A stretch of DNA of 8,003 nucleotides, from positions 1 to 8,003 of the forward strand of contig JAPYSD010000142.1 in the NCBI GenBank assembly GCA_029936705.1, given 5' to 3'. This DNA is from Croceicoccus sp. (GTDB lineage Bacteria; Pseudomonadota; Alphaproteobacteria; Sphingomonadales; Sphingomonadaceae). The notes under the pieces were generated by a model. It worked only from the letters and a program-made list of their open reading frames with translations, was not told where the DNA came from and ran no database searches. Below are positions 6,906 through 8,003 of the stretch, in pieces. The position numbers were made by a program, and so were the translations under genes. Each line of letters begins with the position of its first letter. Position 1 is the stretch's first letter.

Positions 6906-6910
6906 TATGC
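6884..6910 (+). promoter_or_regulatory. Promoter-like module, downstream copy
   Basis: CTTGCC (6884-6889) and CTATGC (6905-6910) have exactly the same internal spacing as the upstream copy and share its 15-base core. The -10 is poorer, so this may be a decayed duplicate or a hairpin arm rather than an active promoter. Confidence 0.2.
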
Positions 6911-7036
6911 ATTGGCGGGCCTGCACGGTCAGGCCTGGCGCGACGGGAACGCGCAATCGTGGTGAGGGTCGCTTCTCGCTGATCATGGAATTAAATATGC
7001 CGATCCGGCGGCGCCGTATGGCAAGCCGGGCGTTAC

Positions 7037-7041
7037 GGAGG
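7037..7041 (+). promoter_or_regulatory. Ribosome binding site deciding the dnaJ GTG start
   Basis: GGAGG lies four bases before GTG 7046. No ATG, GTG or TTG occurs in this frame between the stop at 6992-6994 and 7046, and the next in-frame ATG is at codon 31, inside the J-domain just before the HPD motif. The GTG is therefore the only reasonable start. Confidence 0.75.
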
Positions 7042-7045
7042 CCGA

Positions 7046-8003
7046 GTGGAAACCGAAGTCGACTTTTACGAACTGCTGGAAGTCGAGCGTTCGGCGGACG
7101 ACAAGACGATCAAGTCCGCCTATCGCAAGCTGGCGATGCGCTTTCATCCGGATCGCAATCCGGGCGACGCGGAGTCCGAGGCGCAATTCAAGGCGATCAG
7201 CCGCGCATATGACTGCCTGAAGGACCCGCAGAAGCGTGCGGCCTACGACCGTTTCGGCCATGCCGCTTACGAACAGGCGGCCAGCGGCGGCGGCGGCCAA
7301 GGCGGCGGGCAGGGCTTCTCCGACATTGGCGACATCTTCGAGACGATCTTCGGCTCCGCCTTTGGCGGCGCATCGGCAGGCGGCCGCCAGCGCCGCGGTG
7401 CGGATCTGCGCTATGACATGGAAATCACGCTGGAAGAGGCGTTCCATGGCAAGGAAACCGAGATCACGATAGAGGTGTCGCAGACCTGCGATCCGTGCGG
7501 CGGATCGGGCGCGGAGCCCGGTACCGGCAAGCGCGGCTGCGAAACCTGCGGCGGTTTCGGCAAGGTGCGTGCGCAGCAGGGGTTCTTCGTCGTCGAACGA
7601 GCCTGTCCCACCTGCCATGGCCGCGGCGAAGTCATCGAGAAGCCATGCCGCGTCTGCCGCGGCGAAGGCCGCGTCGACATGCCGCAGACGCTGGAAATCA
7701 GCGTGCCGCCGGGTGTCGAGACCGGCACCCGCATCCGCCTGTCCGGCAAGGGCGAGGCGGGGCCGCAGGGCGCGCCATCGGGCGATCTCTATATCTTCAT
7801 GCATGTGCGCCGGCACGACGTGTTCGAACGCGACGGCACCAACCTGTTCACCAAGGTTCCCATCACCTTCACCAAGGCGGCGCTGGGCGGCACGGTCAGC
7901 CTGCCGGGCCTGGATGGCGAGTGGATCACGGTGAACATTCCCGCCGGCGTCCAGTCGGGCGAACAATTGCGCAAGCGGGGTGAGGGCATGCCCGTCCTGC
8001 AGG
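7046..8003 (+). CDS. dnaJ: Chaperone protein DnaJ (type I Hsp40), C-terminus beyond the window
   Basis: DnaJ delivers unfolded proteins to DnaK and triggers its ATPase. From GTG 7046 there are 319 codons before the edge; the family usually has about 375 residues, so roughly 55 are missing. Residues 5-70 are the J-domain (VDFYELLEVERSADDKTIKS, then AYRKLAMRFHPDRNPGD) with the essential HPD at 34-36. A Gly/Phe-rich linker covers about 79-113. The cysteine-rich zinc domain has all four CxxCxGxG repeats: CDPCGGSG (148-155), CETCGGFG (165-172), CPTCHGRG (187-194) and CRVCRGEG (201-208). The C-terminal substrate-binding domains begin with LEISVPPGVETGTRIRLSGK. It is therefore a complete type I protein as far as seen. 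It follows dnaK on the same strand after 246 bases, and may be read both from the dnaK promoter and from a local one. Confidence 0.97.
   Translation, partial: METEVDFYELLEVERSADDKTIKSAYRKLAMRFHPDRNPGDAESEAQFKAISRAYDCLKDPQKRAAYDRFGHAAYEQAASGGGGQGGGQGFSDIGDIFETIFGSAFGGASAGGRQRRGADLRYDMEITLEEAFHGKETEITIEVSQTCDPCGGSGAEPGTGKRGCETCGGFGKVRAQQGFFVVERACPTCHGRGEVIEKPCRVCRGEGRVDMPQTLEISVPPGVETGTRIRLSGKGEAGPQGAPSGDLYIFMHVRRHDVFERDGTNLFTKVPITFTKAALGGTVSLPGLDGEWITVNIPAGVQSGEQLRKRGEGMPVLQ

Noticed and set aside
6946..6971. GGAAC at 6946 as an EcfG promoter for dnaJ
   Set aside because: No CGTT-like -10 occurs at 16 or 17 bases.

Overview
This window is GC-rich DNA from an alphaproteobacterium, most likely of the order Sphingomonadales (Erythrobacteraceae-like). 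The evidence is the divergent rph / hrcA-grpE arrangement, the style of the DnaK, GrpE and HrcA sequences, an alphaproteobacterial-type RpoH promoter in front of dnaK, and a small HExxH protein that I remember from sphingomonad genomes as 'vgr related protein'. The taxonomic call is a judgement from sequence style, not from a search.

Layout. Positions 1-204 (minus) are the first 68 codons of rph (RNase PH). Divergent from it are hrcA (347-1408) and grpE (1483-2064), both plus. A small glycine-zipper lipoprotein gene follows (2190-2453, plus). It converges on a block of three minus-strand genes, listed in order of transcription: a PCu(A)C-type copper-chaperone lipoprotein (4674-4135), an HExxH putative metallopeptidase (4069-3614) and a membrane HisKA_2/HWE-type sensor kinase (3501-2485). 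Divergent from this block, dnaK (4856-6799) and dnaJ (7046 to the right edge, incomplete) run on the plus strand. No gap between genes exceeds 300 bases.

How the genes work together. DnaK, DnaJ and GrpE are the Hsp70 chaperone, its J-domain co-chaperone and its nucleotide exchange factor. HrcA is the classical repressor of CIRCE-controlled chaperone genes, but I see no CIRCE element here. The dnaK promoter instead fits the RpoH (sigma-32) pattern, so HrcA probably acts elsewhere (for example on groESL). The cluster is split by a block of envelope and stress genes on the opposite strand.

Most of the window is a well-known conserved locus, and I do not see a new multi-gene system. The parts worth a second look are non-coding or concern gene starts: (1) the dnaK-dnaJ spacer, with two CTTG-N17-CTAT modules 57 bases apart whose shared 15-base core also forms a large hairpin; (2) the HExxH gene, whose apparently conserved N-terminal block lies upstream of its only canonical start codon; (3) a leaderless-looking hrcA promoter; (4) a string of small hairpins in the dnaK leader; (5) a possible general-stress promoter in front of the glycine-zipper gene, next to an orphan stress-type kinase.
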